From positions 1 to 64,000 of the forward strand of contig JBGSPI010000092.1 of NCBI GenBank assembly GCA_041738715.1: a stretch of DNA of 64,000 bases, given 5' to 3'. Below the pieces are notes generated by a model, which saw nothing but the letters and a program-made list of their open reading frames with translations, did no database searches and was not told the DNA's origin. Position numbers and translations under genes: made by a program. The stretch comes from Chamaesiphon sp041738715. Lineage in GTDB: Bacteria > Cyanobacteriota > Cyanobacteriia > Cyanobacteriales > Chamaesiphonaceae. Of this stretch, positions 50,672 to 59,387 are shown piece after piece (the first letter of the stretch is position 1; the number at the start of each line of letters is the position of its first letter).

Positions 50672-50769
50672 GGTAAATATATCGAGAATATTTGCGCTAA
50701 TCGCTACAGTATTTAGATCGATCGGTAGTCTAGAATACCTGGGGTGGTGTGTGAACTAGAAATAAGAGT
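50672..50769 (+). promoter_or_regulatory. Conserved 98-base leader of the adenylate cyclase gene
   Basis: This leader is nearly identical, with unchanged length, in three places (46729-46826, 47942-48039 and here). It includes AGAATATTTGCGCTAATCGC and GTAGTCTAGAATACCTGG. Such conservation of untranslated sequence suggests a promoter and 5' leader carried along by duplication. The promoter elements themselves cannot be fixed. Confidence 0.6.
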
Positions 50770-52932
50770 ATGCGATTGCTCGATCGATTGAGTATCAAAT
50801 CCAAACTGATTGCCATGCTGTTGGCGGTGAGTGGCTGTTCGATTGTTGTGGTTACTTATTTGGGTTATCGGAGCGGACAGGAAAATTTGACAGATCGAGT
50901 GTTCAGTCAATTAACCAGTGTTAGGGCATCTAAAGCCGATCGAATTGAGGCTTATTTCAAAAATATTCACAACCATACCCAAACCCTGAGCGAAAATCCG
51001 GCGATTGTCTCAGCAATTCAAGAGTTTACGGCTGCTCAACGGAAATTACAAACCGTGCCGATGACACCGACGATCGATCGACAGCTTACCAGTTACTATC
51101 GCGATGATTTTCTGCCGCGCTTAACCAAAACGGAGATCGGCACTCCGGTAATTGAATCATATCTCCCCAAGGAACCCGCCGCCCGTTATCTTCAGTACCA
51201 TTATATAGCTGCCAATCCCCACCCCGTCGGTAAAAAAATGCTGCTGGATGACCCCCGCGATGGGAGCGAGTACAGCCGGATTCATGCCCGCTATCACCCG
51301 ATTTTTCGGAATATCGTCCAGAAATTTGGCTATTATGATATGTTCCTCATCGACCCCCAGGGGACGGTGGTATATACGGTATTTAAAGAAACCGACTTCA
51401 TCAGCAATTTTCAAACGGGAGCTTATAAGGATAGTAATCTGGCGCAGTTAAATGCGATCGTCCAAGCTGCCAAAACGCGCAACTATGCCCGCCTCACCGA
51501 CTTTGCCGCCTACGCACCTTCTTATGGGGCACCTGCGGCCTTTATTGCTGCACCGATCTTCGATCGATCGGAATTTATCGGTGTCTTAGCCTTCCAAATG
51601 CCTGTGGATGAAATTAACAATATCATGACGGGAAATCGCAATTGGGCGAGTGATGGCTTGGGCAAGAGCGGCGAGACTTATTTAGTCGGACACGATTATT
51701 TGATGCGATCGGTTTCCCGCTTTTTGGTGGAAGATCCGAAAGGATATGCGGAAACCTTGCGCTCTTTGGGGATCAATCCTACCGTCGTCAATCGGATCGA
51801 CCAGTATGGTACTTCAATTTTACAGCAACCTGTCCGCACAGAAGCTGCCGTGCAAGCGATCGCGGGCAAGCGGGGGACACAAATTATTAATGATTATCGG
51901 AATATCCCCGTCCTCAGTTCCTACGCGCCGCTGAAGTTGGAACATCTCGATTGGGTGATTTTATCGGAAATCGATCTGGCGGAAGCCTACAGCCCGATTT
52001 ATGCCTTTGAGCAGCAAATTTTAATTTCGGCAACGTTATTATTACTCGCGGTGACGCTGATAGCGATGGCTTTAGCACATCTATTTGTCAAACCGATTAA
52101 TGAGTTAATTTCGAGTGCGCGGCGCGTAGCAGCAGGTGAGTTAGAGACAATTGCCGTCGTCGATTCTGGGGATGAATTTGGCGAGTTGACGCAATCTTTT
52201 AATGCGATGGTGACGAGTCTGCGGACTCAAACTAATTTAGTCGCTCAGAAAAATCAGGAAAATGAGCAGTTATTACTGAGTATCTTTCCAACGGCGATCG
52301 CTAAACGACTCAAACAGGGTGAAAAAGATATCGCTGAAGATATCTCTAATGTTGCCGTATTATTTTCCGATCTAACCGGATTTTCTAAGTTATCCTCAAC
52401 CTTAACTGCCTACGAAATTGTGGCGATTCTTAACGATTTAGTTGCCGCTTTTGATGAAGCTGCCGATCGACATGGGATGGAAAAAATTAAAACGATCGGT
52501 GATAGTTACTTAGCCGTTTCTGGACTGTCGATGCCCTATCTCGATCACGATCGACGGGCGATCGATTTTGCGATCGAAATGTTATCAATTGTTCGGCGAT
52601 TTAATCACGAGCGATCGTTTGAACTGAATATTCGGATTGCGATTAATTCTGGTGATGTCGTGGCGGGAATTGTCGGTCGAAATCGATTTATCTATGACGT
52701 GTGGGGCGATACTATCAATACCGCTAGGGATCTGCGGATCGTCTGTCCACCTGGTTCGATTTTAGTCACAGCAGCGGTGCATCAACGCTTGCAAGATCTC
52801 TACCACTTTGAACCCGTACCGGATTTAGAAATCGTTGGCAAACCAAAAGTGTCGGCGTGGCGATTAGAAACTATCCCTTCGTCCTTACCCATAGTGCAAG
52901 GCGTGAATATTGAAGATCGCCCGATCGCGTGA
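50770..52932 (+). CDS. Membrane adenylate/guanylate cyclase with sensor and HAMP domains
   Basis: A 720-residue class III nucleotide cyclase. TM1 spans about residues 15-34; a large extracytoplasmic dCache-like sensor region covers about 40-410; TM2 about 418-440; a HAMP linker (FVKPINELISSARRVAAGEL) about 440-495; the cyclase domain about 525-700. Metal-binding Asp residues appear in LFSDLTGFSKLS and TIGDSYLAVSG. The Lys-Asp pair expected for ATP use fits MEKIKTIG and VWGDTIN. The usual Asn-x-x-x-Arg transition-state pair reads NTARDL, one residue shorter. Its 5' end is duplicated twice upstream. A CNBD-like channel lies 0.8 kb downstream. Confidence 0.9.
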   Translation: MRLLDRLSIKSKLIAMLLAVSGCSIVVVTYLGYRSGQENLTDRVFSQLTSVRASKADRIEAYFKNIHNHTQTLSENPAIVSAIQEFTAAQRKLQTVPMTPTIDRQLTSYYRDDFLPRLTKTEIGTPVIESYLPKEPAARYLQYHYIAANPHPVGKKMLLDDPRDGSEYSRIHARYHPIFRNIVQKFGYYDMFLIDPQGTVVYTVFKETDFISNFQTGAYKDSNLAQLNAIVQAAKTRNYARLTDFAAYAPSYGAPAAFIAAPIFDRSEFIGVLAFQMPVDEINNIMTGNRNWASDGLGKSGETYLVGHDYLMRSVSRFLVEDPKGYAETLRSLGINPTVVNRIDQYGTSILQQPVRTEAAVQAIAGKRGTQIINDYRNIPVLSSYAPLKLEHLDWVILSEIDLAEAYSPIYAFEQQILISATLLLLAVTLIAMALAHLFVKPINELISSARRVAAGELETIAVVDSGDEFGELTQSFNAMVTSLRTQTNLVAQKNQENEQLLLSIFPTAIAKRLKQGEKDIAEDISNVAVLFSDLTGFSKLSSTLTAYEIVAILNDLVAAFDEAADRHGMEKIKTIGDSYLAVSGLSMPYLDHDRRAIDFAIEMLSIVRRFNHERSFELNIRIAINSGDVVAGIVGRNRFIYDVWGDTINTARDLRIVCPPGSILVTAAVHQRLQDLYHFEPVPDLEIVGKPKVSAWRLETIPSSLPIVQGVNIEDRPIA

Positions 52933-52990
52933 GTATACTAGTAATCATCGGATGCTGCCATCGCAGACGCTGCGCGAATGAGGTCAAACA

Positions 52991-53293
52991 ATGCAATATC
53001 AAGTTTTTGTCAAAAGTCAATCGGACAAGCATTTTACCGCATCAATTATGGGAATGCCATCGATTGCTGTCGATGGCGGTACCGAAGCCGAAGCAATTGC
53101 CAATGCTAAAACAGCACTTGAGTCACAATTGGCAATGGGTAAAATCGTGACAATTTCAATCGAACCTCAAGTAAGTAGCTTTTCAAATATGCCATATGCA
53201 GGTATTCTCGCAACCGATCCAACCTTTGATGATTGGATGGAAAAACTTGCAAGTATTCGTCAAGTTGCCAACCAAGTCGAAGATGAAATATGA
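52991..53293 (+). CDS. HicB-like antitoxin paired with a PIN toxin
   Basis: A 100-residue protein. Its first 65 residues fit a HicB-like fold (YQVFVKSQSDKHFTASIMG; GTEAEAIANAKTALESQL), and a C-terminal helix-rich tail probably binds the toxin. The stop overlaps the PIN toxin start by four bases (ATGA). HicB-fold antitoxins are sometimes paired with PIN toxins in cyanobacteria. A dispersed repeat (GCAGACGCTGCGCGAATG) lies just upstream. Confidence 0.8.
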   Translation: MQYQVFVKSQSDKHFTASIMGMPSIAVDGGTEAEAIANAKTALESQLAMGKIVTISIEPQVSSFSNMPYAGILATDPTFDDWMEKLASIRQVANQVEDEI

Positions 53294-53712
53294 CACTTTA
53301 TGTCTTTGATACCGACCACCTGAGCCTTTATGGACGAAATCACCCAGTACTAATCGCTCGACTCCAAGAATATTCGATCATTTTGACAACTACTGCTATC
53401 AACATCGAAGAACAATTACGCGGTAGACTCGCACAAATAGCCGAAGCTAAAGATGGATCTGCTCTTTTTAATACTTATCACTGGTTGTCAGAAACAGTTA
53501 AAATGCTCTCAGTGTTTGAGGTGTTGCAATTCACAGAAACATCTCAAACTATCTATCGAGATCTAAAATCACAGCGAATTCGGATTGGCACTCAAGATTT
53601 ACGGATTGCCTCGATCGTCTTAGCTCACCAGGGTGTATTGCTATCGAGAAATGCTCGTGATTTCGATAAAATACCAGATCTAATTGTTGAAAATTGGACA
53701 ATTGAACGATAG
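53290..53712 (+). CDS. PIN-domain toxin (VapC-like ribonuclease)
   Basis: A 140-residue PIN nuclease. The first acidic centre is FDTDHLSLY (Asp at about residues 7-9), followed by TTTAINIEEQLRGRL with the second conserved Glu (about 42), and RIGTQDLRIASI plus LLSRNARDFDKIPDL with the third and fourth acidic positions. The upstream HicB-like antitoxin overlaps its start. It is a paralogue of the truncated toxin at the left end of the window. Confidence 0.93.
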   Translation: MTLYVFDTDHLSLYGRNHPVLIARLQEYSIILTTTAINIEEQLRGRLAQIAEAKDGSALFNTYHWLSETVKMLSVFEVLQFTETSQTIYRDLKSQRIRIGTQDLRIASIVLAHQGVLLSRNARDFDKIPDLIVENWTIER

Positions 53713-53748
53713 CAGATGTCTAAGTCATCGGTGCGGCGGTAGATTTTT

Positions 53749-55203
53749 ATGAAGTCAGATTTACTTTTCTGGTCGATCCTCCTGGTTGCCTGCTTCCCGA
53801 TCTCCACCATTGGATTGGGGGAAGCGATCCACCGCCTCAACAGACAAGGACACCCCCTCTCGTCCACTCTCAGCCTCGTCCGCAATCTGATTTTACCCGT
53901 CCTAGTCTCTTTGCTGTTTATACAGCGCGTATTGCAACTAGACACCGATGGACGACTGGTGAAAAGCGTCCAAACCTTGCTGTGGGTATGCGTGATTCAT
54001 ACCGCTCTATCGCTGTTGAATGCGATGCTATTTGAACGCGCACAGAGCGATACCTGGCGATCGCGGGTGCCGAAATTACTAATTGACCTAACCAGACTAA
54101 TTTTGATTTTGCTGGGCACAGCGATTGTTTTAGCCACCGTCTGGAATGCGGATTTAGCAGGGTTGGCGACGGCGTTGGGGGTGAGTTCGATCGTGATTGG
54201 GTTAGCGTTACAAGATACCCTCGGCAGCATTACCTCTGGGATTGCCCTACTATTTGAACGCCCTTTTTCCGTCGGTGATTGGCTGAAAATTGGCGATCGC
54301 GTGGGCAAAGTTATCGATATTAACTGGCGTGCCGTGCGCCTGATCACCCTAGAGCGGGAAATGCTAGTCATTCCCCATAAAGTGATTAGCGGTGAAGTGA
54401 TCCGCAATTTCAGCCAACCCCAGAAGCTCCACGCCGAACGGGTACAAATTGGTTTTTCCTATCAAGATCCGCCCAATCTCGCCAAACAAGTCCTCAAACA
54501 TACCGCCTTGATGACTCAGGGGATTTTGAGCGAACCGGAACCGGAAGTTTATACCTTGGGCTATCAGGATTCGAGTATTAATTATGAGGTGAAATTTTTC
54601 ATCGAAGATTACGGTAATTTAGAAGCAATTCGCGATCGATTTATGACTCGTGTTTGGTATGCCGCTCAACGGCATCACCTCTCGATTCCCTTCCCGATTC
54701 GCACCCTCTATCACTTTAATGGACCAACTACCCAAGCTCAAACCAGTACCAAAAAATTCACCGAAAGTCTGCGACAGGTGCCCGCTTTTATCCCGATCGA
54801 TAAGACTCAAACTAACGGGCACATCGCCGCTCAAGAGGTAATGTTACAACATTTTGGTGCTGGAGAAAAAGCCATTCGCCAAGGCTATCCGAGCAATGCC
54901 CTATACATCATTGTCTCCGGTAAAGCCGTCTTAACTACCCTCGATAGTTCAGGACGAGATCGCGAAGTCATGACACTCAAATCGGGCGATTTTTTTGGTG
55001 TAACTACTCTATTTTCTGAAGAACCCAGCACAGTATCAGTAACCGCTGTGAGCGATCTAGAAGTAATGATGATTCCCGCCGCGATCGTCGATCGAACGAT
55101 CGAACGACAGCCCAGTTTTGCCCGCGAAATCAGTCAAATTTTAGAACTCCGCCGTCGGGCAATTCAAGCAGTCCAAGTTGAGGATGAAGTGGCTCTCCCG
55201 TAG
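53749..55203 (+). CDS. MscS-type channel fused to a cyclic nucleotide-binding-like domain
   Basis: A 484-residue membrane protein. N-terminal helices (about residues 1-120) lead to the MscS pore and beta domain (LATALGVSSIVIGLALQDTL; FSVGDWLKIGDRVGKVIDI; VIPHKVISGEVIRNFS, about 135-225). A C-terminal domain (about 365-475) has the CNBD beta-roll (GEKAIRQGYPSNALYIIVSGKAVL; LKSGDFFGVTTLFSEEPSTVSVTA). In the phosphate-binding cassette the usual FGE..L and Arg are replaced by FGV and Ser/Thr, so cAMP binding is doubtful or altered. The adenylate cyclase encoded at 50770 is a natural candidate partner. Such fusions are known as bCNG-type channels. Confidence 0.9.
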   Translation: MKSDLLFWSILLVACFPISTIGLGEAIHRLNRQGHPLSSTLSLVRNLILPVLVSLLFIQRVLQLDTDGRLVKSVQTLLWVCVIHTALSLLNAMLFERAQSDTWRSRVPKLLIDLTRLILILLGTAIVLATVWNADLAGLATALGVSSIVIGLALQDTLGSITSGIALLFERPFSVGDWLKIGDRVGKVIDINWRAVRLITLEREMLVIPHKVISGEVIRNFSQPQKLHAERVQIGFSYQDPPNLAKQVLKHTALMTQGILSEPEPEVYTLGYQDSSINYEVKFFIEDYGNLEAIRDRFMTRVWYAAQRHHLSIPFPIRTLYHFNGPTTQAQTSTKKFTESLRQVPAFIPIDKTQTNGHIAAQEVMLQHFGAGEKAIRQGYPSNALYIIVSGKAVLTTLDSSGRDREVMTLKSGDFFGVTTLFSEEPSTVSVTAVSDLEVMMIPAAIVDRTIERQPSFAREISQILELRRRAIQAVQVEDEVALP

Positions 55204-55403
55204 TTATCAGAAATTTGGGTAAAAACCTATCCGTTCACGGTGACTTTCTAGGCGCAAACGCAGTTAGGGCCGATATACTGTGACTAATCACTAGTATTTT
55301 CAGCGATTGGCTTGTCTTGGGTTTGGATATAGACTTTCGTAATTAGTCAGTGCAATAAGGTGGGATAGTTGAGAAAGGAAGGCAGTGGTGGTAATCTAAG
55401 CAA

Positions 55404-55811
55404 ATGGAACAGCAGCAGCCAACTGTAGAGGAAATGATAGCAGATCCAGAATTCTCGCCACAGAAGCAAGGAGCTAAGTTTTGGTATGAGCAATACCTGA
55501 ACCAAAAAGAGCAATATTGGGCTTTTGATTCTCAGCAATTGGTAGCCAGATTTAGACGACATTGGTCGGAGTGGTTTACGTTCTTGAGTTATCCAGGAGT
55601 CAAACCAGATAATAATGATGCCGAACGTGCTTTAAGATCAGTAGTCATCCAACGCAAAGTCAGTGGTGGAGCTAGAAGTGATTGGGGCGGTCAACTAGTA
55701 GCCATGATGTTCAGTTTTTTAGAGACGATGCGGTTGCAAGGGCAAAATGCCCTGACAGAATTGTTTGCTTTGCTCACTTCGATGGGTCGAGAACCTCCAC
55801 AAACAGTCTAA
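55404..55811 (+). pseudogene. C-terminal fragment of an IS66-type transposase
   Basis: Contains QKQGAKFWYEQYLNQKEQYW, then GVKPDNNDAERALRSVVIQRKV, the C-terminal catalytic Glu region of IS66-group transposases (NN-x-AER-x-LR), and SGGARSDWGG. The N-terminal and first Asp-containing parts are absent, and the frame is closed by a stop just upstream. A decayed copy. Confidence 0.8.
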
Positions 55812-55826
55812 TTCTCTGTCTGGGGC

Positions 55827-56015
55827 TTATGAGATGTTCATTCTCATTAAGCCCTGCTTGTTGTTGTGATTAATTACACTTGGTCTACCACTCTTATTGG
55901 CGAATACTTTTTCTGCTGCCACTACCTTCACCATTTGCTCGAATGTGTCAAAACTCACTCCACATAACCTTTTAAACTCTTCTGCTTCTAAATTTTTAGC
56001 CTGGATGTATCTCAT
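55827..56015 (-). pseudogene. N-terminal fragment of another transposase
   Basis: The minus strand reads MRYIQAKNLEAEEFKRLCGV then SFDTFEQMVKVVAAEKV and SGRPSVI, the helix-turn-helix N-terminus of a cyanobacterial DDE transposase of the IS5-like, DDE_Tnp_4 group. It breaks off after 62 residues. It abuts the IS66 fragment, so one element probably inserted into or recombined with the other. Confidence 0.75.
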
Positions 56016-56088
56016 GCTTGAAGACCTTGAATCTACCTCTATTAGCCCTATTTTACATAAGCGCGATCGGACTTTCGTAGGAGGTCTA

Positions 56089-56715
56089 ATGAGTCAATCA
56101 AATCCTAATTCTGCACCAATCGAAGCTGAATCGGACAAATTAGATCTGCCCGAACAAATAATTAAAAATATTGAATCGATCGCCAAACTACAAAGGCAAG
56201 ACGAACAGACCAAGAACCCCCAGTTAAAGCTACTCAATCGACTGGCGGCATTGACTGCCGAACCGATTTTTTTGTATGGACTGCTAATATTTCTCGCTTT
56301 GTGGTGGTTAATGAGTAAACTTCATCGCAGTGGTTTCATTAGTTGGGATATCCCTGATTATCAACTGCAAGACCAGTTACTCGACACCATTGCTCTACTA
56401 GTTTCGACAGTAATTTTAATCCGCCAAACCCATCAAGAACAAGTAGCCGATCGCCAGTCACATTTAATGTTACAGCTAGATATCTTGACCGAGCAGAAAA
56501 TCGCCAAAATTATCGAGCTATTAGAAGAACTGCGATCTGACCTACCGAATGTAGTCGATCGCACCGATCTGGAAGCCGAAATTATGAAGCGATCTACCGA
56601 TCCAGAATTGGTGGTCAATATTATTCAAGACAGTTTGATCGACACCGATCAAACAGCCAAAATAGATAGCCCCGTTGACGAACTCACACTCTCACTCCTG
56701 CCCGAAATCAAGTAA
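56089..56715 (+). CDS. DUF1003 domain membrane protein
   Basis: A 208-residue DUF1003 protein. A soluble N-terminus leads to LLNRLAALTAEPIFLYGLLI (first membrane helix, about residues 55-75) and a second helix around LLDTIALLVSTVILI (about 105-122), then a helical cytosolic tail with the family motif LMLQLDILTEQKIAKIIELLEELR. The start is ATG 56089 with AGGAGG at 56079-56084. The frame is open 64 codons further upstream, but that part is antisense to the transposase remnant. The function of the family is unknown. Confidence 0.88.
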   Translation: MSQSNPNSAPIEAESDKLDLPEQIIKNIESIAKLQRQDEQTKNPQLKLLNRLAALTAEPIFLYGLLIFLALWWLMSKLHRSGFISWDIPDYQLQDQLLDTIALLVSTVILIRQTHQEQVADRQSHLMLQLDILTEQKIAKIIELLEELRSDLPNVVDRTDLEAEIMKRSTDPELVVNIIQDSLIDTDQTAKIDSPVDELTLSLLPEIK

Positions 56716-56858
56716 TGAGCTAACTAATTTACCCCAAACATCAATGATTAACCAATTCTTAACCTTTATTTTTGGCGATCGCGGTTTACTGTTTGCCCTT
56801 GTCCTGATACATTGAGCGAATATTGACTGATAAAAATAAGAACTTTAGTAAGCAGTTT

Positions 56859-58007
56859 ATGAAAGTCCTGGTGATTGGCGGTGATGGTTATTGTGGGTGG
56901 GCAACTGCGCTGTATCTGTCCAACCGAGGGTATGAAGTTGGTATTTTGGATAGTTTGGTCAGGCGGCATTGGGATTTAGAATTAGGGGTGGATACACTCA
57001 CGCCGATCGCCAGTATCCACCAACGAATTCAACGATGGCAGGAATTGACAGGTAAATCGATCGAGTTATTTATTGGTGATATCAATAATTACGATTTCCT
57101 TCACAAGTCTTTGCAGAAATTTCAGCCGGAAGCTGTCGTCCATTTTGGCGAACAGCGTTCGGCTCCATTTTCGATGATCGATAGGGAACATGCTGTCCTC
57201 ACTCAAGTAAATAATGTGGTGGGCAATTTGAACTTACTATATGCCTTGCGGGATGATTTTCCCGATTGTCATCTGGTCAAACTGGGGACGATGGGCGAAT
57301 ATGGTACGCCAAATATCGACATTGAAGAAGGATACATCACGATCGAGCATAATGGTCGGACAGATACTTTACCCTATCCCAAACAACCAGGATCTTTCTA
57401 CCATCTGAGCAAAGTTCACGATAGTCATAATATCCAGTTTGCTTGTAAGGTCTGGGGCTTACGCGCCACGGATCTCAATCAGGGTGTGGTATATGGTGTC
57501 CTCACCGAAGAAACCGGGATGGATGAAATGTTGATCAACCGTCTCGACTATGATGGCATCTATGGTACAGCCCTCAATCGCTTTTGTATTCAAGCGGCGA
57601 TCGGTCATCCCCTCACCGTCTATGGTAAAGGTGGACAAACTCGCGCCTTCCTCGACATCCGCGATACTGTCAGATGTGTCGAACTGGCGATCGAAAGTCC
57701 CGCCAATCGGGGTGAATTTCGCGTCTTTAACCAGTTTACTGAACTTTTTAGCATCAAAGACCTCGCTCTCAAAATCAAGCAAGCCGCCGTCACCCTGGGC
57801 TTAGATGTCGAAATCCAAACAGTACCGAATCCCCGTGTCGAGCTAGAAGAACACTACTTCAATCCCAAAAATACCAATCTCCTTAATCTCGGACTTCAAC
57901 CCCACTTTCTCTCAGACTCCCTCCTCGATTCACTCCTCAATTTTGCCATCAAGTATCAACATCGCGTCGATCGATCGCAAATCTTGCCGAAAGTTAGTTG
58001 GAAGTAG
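56859..58007 (+). CDS. sqdB: UDP-sulfoquinovose synthase SqdB
   Basis: A 382-residue short-chain dehydrogenase-type enzyme that makes UDP-sulfoquinovose from UDP-glucose and sulfite for the sulfolipid SQDG. The NAD-binding motif VLVIGGDGYCGWATALYL opens the protein. VVHFGEQRSAPFSM, LGTMGEYGTPNIDIEEG with the catalytic Thr, and PGSFYHLSKVHDSHNI with the Tyr-x-x-x-Lys dyad are diagnostic. The start was moved from TTG 56823 to ATG 56859, which gives the usual N-terminus and length. A dispersed repeat follows the stop. Confidence 0.96.
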   Translation: MKVLVIGGDGYCGWATALYLSNRGYEVGILDSLVRRHWDLELGVDTLTPIASIHQRIQRWQELTGKSIELFIGDINNYDFLHKSLQKFQPEAVVHFGEQRSAPFSMIDREHAVLTQVNNVVGNLNLLYALRDDFPDCHLVKLGTMGEYGTPNIDIEEGYITIEHNGRTDTLPYPKQPGSFYHLSKVHDSHNIQFACKVWGLRATDLNQGVVYGVLTEETGMDEMLINRLDYDGIYGTALNRFCIQAAIGHPLTVYGKGGQTRAFLDIRDTVRCVELAIESPANRGEFRVFNQFTELFSIKDLALKIKQAAVTLGLDVEIQTVPNPRVELEEHYFNPKNTNLLNLGLQPHFLSDSLLDSLLNFAIKYQHRVDRSQILPKVSWK

Positions 58008-58030
58008 AGGGTAAAGGGTAAAGGGAACAG

Positions 58031-58105
58031 TTGACCCTTCCGCTTAGGCAGAGGCTGCGCCAACGACAAGCTCAGGGCAAGCAGTTGACAGTTGACAGTT
58101 GACAG
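58031..58105. repeat. Dispersed repeat and GTTGACA tandem units
   Basis: Bases 58031-58080 match the repeat at 36690-36770 (GCAGAGGC-TGCGCCAACGAC). They are followed by three to four tandem AGTTGAC units at 58080-58105. Intergenic, between sqdB and psbU. Confidence 0.65.
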
Positions 58106-58195
58106 TCCCCCAGTCTCCGAACTCCCTCAAGCCCAAAGCCTAAATTGCGGTAAAATGATAAAAAATAAGATGCTGTGTTAGGAGAAACATATTTT

Positions 58196-58618
58196 ATGAA
58201 ACGGTTTGCCCGTCTGCTCGTCGTCTTTAGCCTCTGCTTAACTTGTTTAGTGGGTATTGCCCCACAAGCAATGGCAGCTAATTGGAATAATTCGATGGTA
58301 TTGGCTGCTACCCCATCAACGGAAGAAGTAATCCGTAACAGTGCTGATAGTAAATTACGCACTGAATTCGGTAAGAAAATCGATTTGAACAATACTAACG
58401 TTCGGGCATTTCGTAAGTACCCTGGTTTGTACCCCACCCTAGCACGGAAAGTCGTAGACAACGCTCCCTATGAGAGCGTCGAAGATGTACTGAATATTCC
58501 TGGTTTGAGCGAAAAACAGAAAGAAACGCTCAATGCTAACCTCGATAATTTCACATTGACTTCTGTTGATGATACCTTTACCGAAGGTGGCGATCGATAT
58601 AACAATGGCTATTACTAA
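58196..58618 (+). CDS. psbU: Photosystem II extrinsic 12 kDa protein PsbU
   Basis: A 140-residue lumenal protein that stabilises the oxygen-evolving manganese cluster. The signal peptide covers about residues 1-32 (LVVFSLCLTCLVGIAPQAMAA). The mature protein has the PsbU helix-hairpin-helix core: KIDLNNTNVRAFRKYPGLYPTLA, NAPYESVEDVLNIPGLSEKQ and a terminal VDDTFTEGGDRYNNGYY. The start is ATG 58196 with AGGAGA at 58179-58184; an earlier GTG at 58175 lies before that site. An intrinsic terminator follows. Confidence 0.96.
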   Translation: MKRFARLLVVFSLCLTCLVGIAPQAMAANWNNSMVLAATPSTEEVIRNSADSKLRTEFGKKIDLNNTNVRAFRKYPGLYPTLARKVVDNAPYESVEDVLNIPGLSEKQKETLNANLDNFTLTSVDDTFTEGGDRYNNGYY

Positions 58619-58644
58619 ATAATCTCGTAATTGATAAATCAAGA

Positions 58645-58667
58645 CCCACCCCCAGGGTGGTTTTTTT
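58645..58667 (+). terminator. Rho-independent terminator of psbU
   Basis: CCACCC (58646-58651) and GGGTGG (58655-58660) with a three-base loop, followed directly by a run of seven T. It stands 27 bases after the psbU stop. Confidence 0.85.
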
Positions 58668-58796
58668 GTGTTCAGATTCCTAGGCGTAGCCTCTGGAGCA
58701 AGAAAATTGATGTAAAATTTATGTTACTGTTTTAAGGAAAGGTACGCTCAACCTTTTACACTACTGCTAGAAATCAGGATTATCTCCCAGCTAGCA

Positions 58797-59387
58797 ATGA
58801 TTATTACTATTACTGCGCTCAAGGGTGGTGTCGGCAAGACCACCACATCGATTCACCTAGCCGCATACCTTCAGGACAACGCACCGACACTACTGATTGA
58901 TGCCGATCGAAATCGGTCTGCACTAGTTTGGTCGCGGGAAGATAAATTACCCTTTACAGTGGCTTCCCAAGCTGGTGCGACAGCAATCATTGGCAAGTAC
59001 ACCCACATTATTACCGATACTCAAGCCCGTCCCGAAAAAGATGAACTTCAGGATTTGGTGGCAAGTAGCGATCTGTTGATTATCCCTACGACTCCCAATC
59101 ACCTCGATATCGACACGACGATTAAATCCGTTGAGTTATTAGAAAGTTTGGGCGCGAAATATAAGGTTTTGCTGACTCAAGTAGACTCGCGCACCAAAAC
59201 TGGACGCGCGGCGAGACAGATTCTTGAAGAAGCAAAAATGCCGCTATTTAAGACCGATATTCCCCTGTTAGTCGCCTTTGAGCGTTCTTCTAGTCGGGGC
59301 GTAATAATTAGAGATTATAGCGACCCTCGCGCCCAATTTGGTTGGTCTAAGTATCAAGCTGTCGGCAAGGAAGTCTTGGGAGCCTAG
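58797..59387 (+). CDS. ParA-family ATPase (orphan)
   Basis: A 196-residue ParA/MinD-type ATPase. The deviant Walker A is LKGGVGKTTTSIHLAAYL (about residues 8-25) with the signature Lys; LLIDADRNRSAL carries the A' motif and LLIIPTTPNHLD the Walker B region. There is no parB-like gene next to it, and the size is that of small plasmid or carboxysome-positioning ParA proteins. A dispersed repeat near 58680 lies upstream. Its cargo is unknown. Confidence 0.9.
   Translation: MIITITALKGGVGKTTTSIHLAAYLQDNAPTLLIDADRNRSALVWSREDKLPFTVASQAGATAIIGKYTHIITDTQARPEKDELQDLVASSDLLIIPTTPNHLDIDTTIKSVELLESLGAKYKVLLTQVDSRTKTGRAARQILEEAKMPLFKTDIPLLVAFERSSSRGVIIRDYSDPRAQFGWSKYQAVGKEVLGA

Larger units (their letters stand above)
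50350..50769. other. Spacer with an IS1-type remnant and the cyclase leader
   Basis: About 420 bases. Holds a short transposase remnant at 50525-50584 and the 98-base cyclase leader at 50672-50769, which is duplicated at 46729 and 47942. No intact gene. Confidence 0.5.

Noticed and set aside
55897..56088. Extended N-terminus of the DUF1003 protein
   Set aside because: This part is antisense to a transposase remnant, and a strong AGGAGG site precedes the internal ATG 56089.
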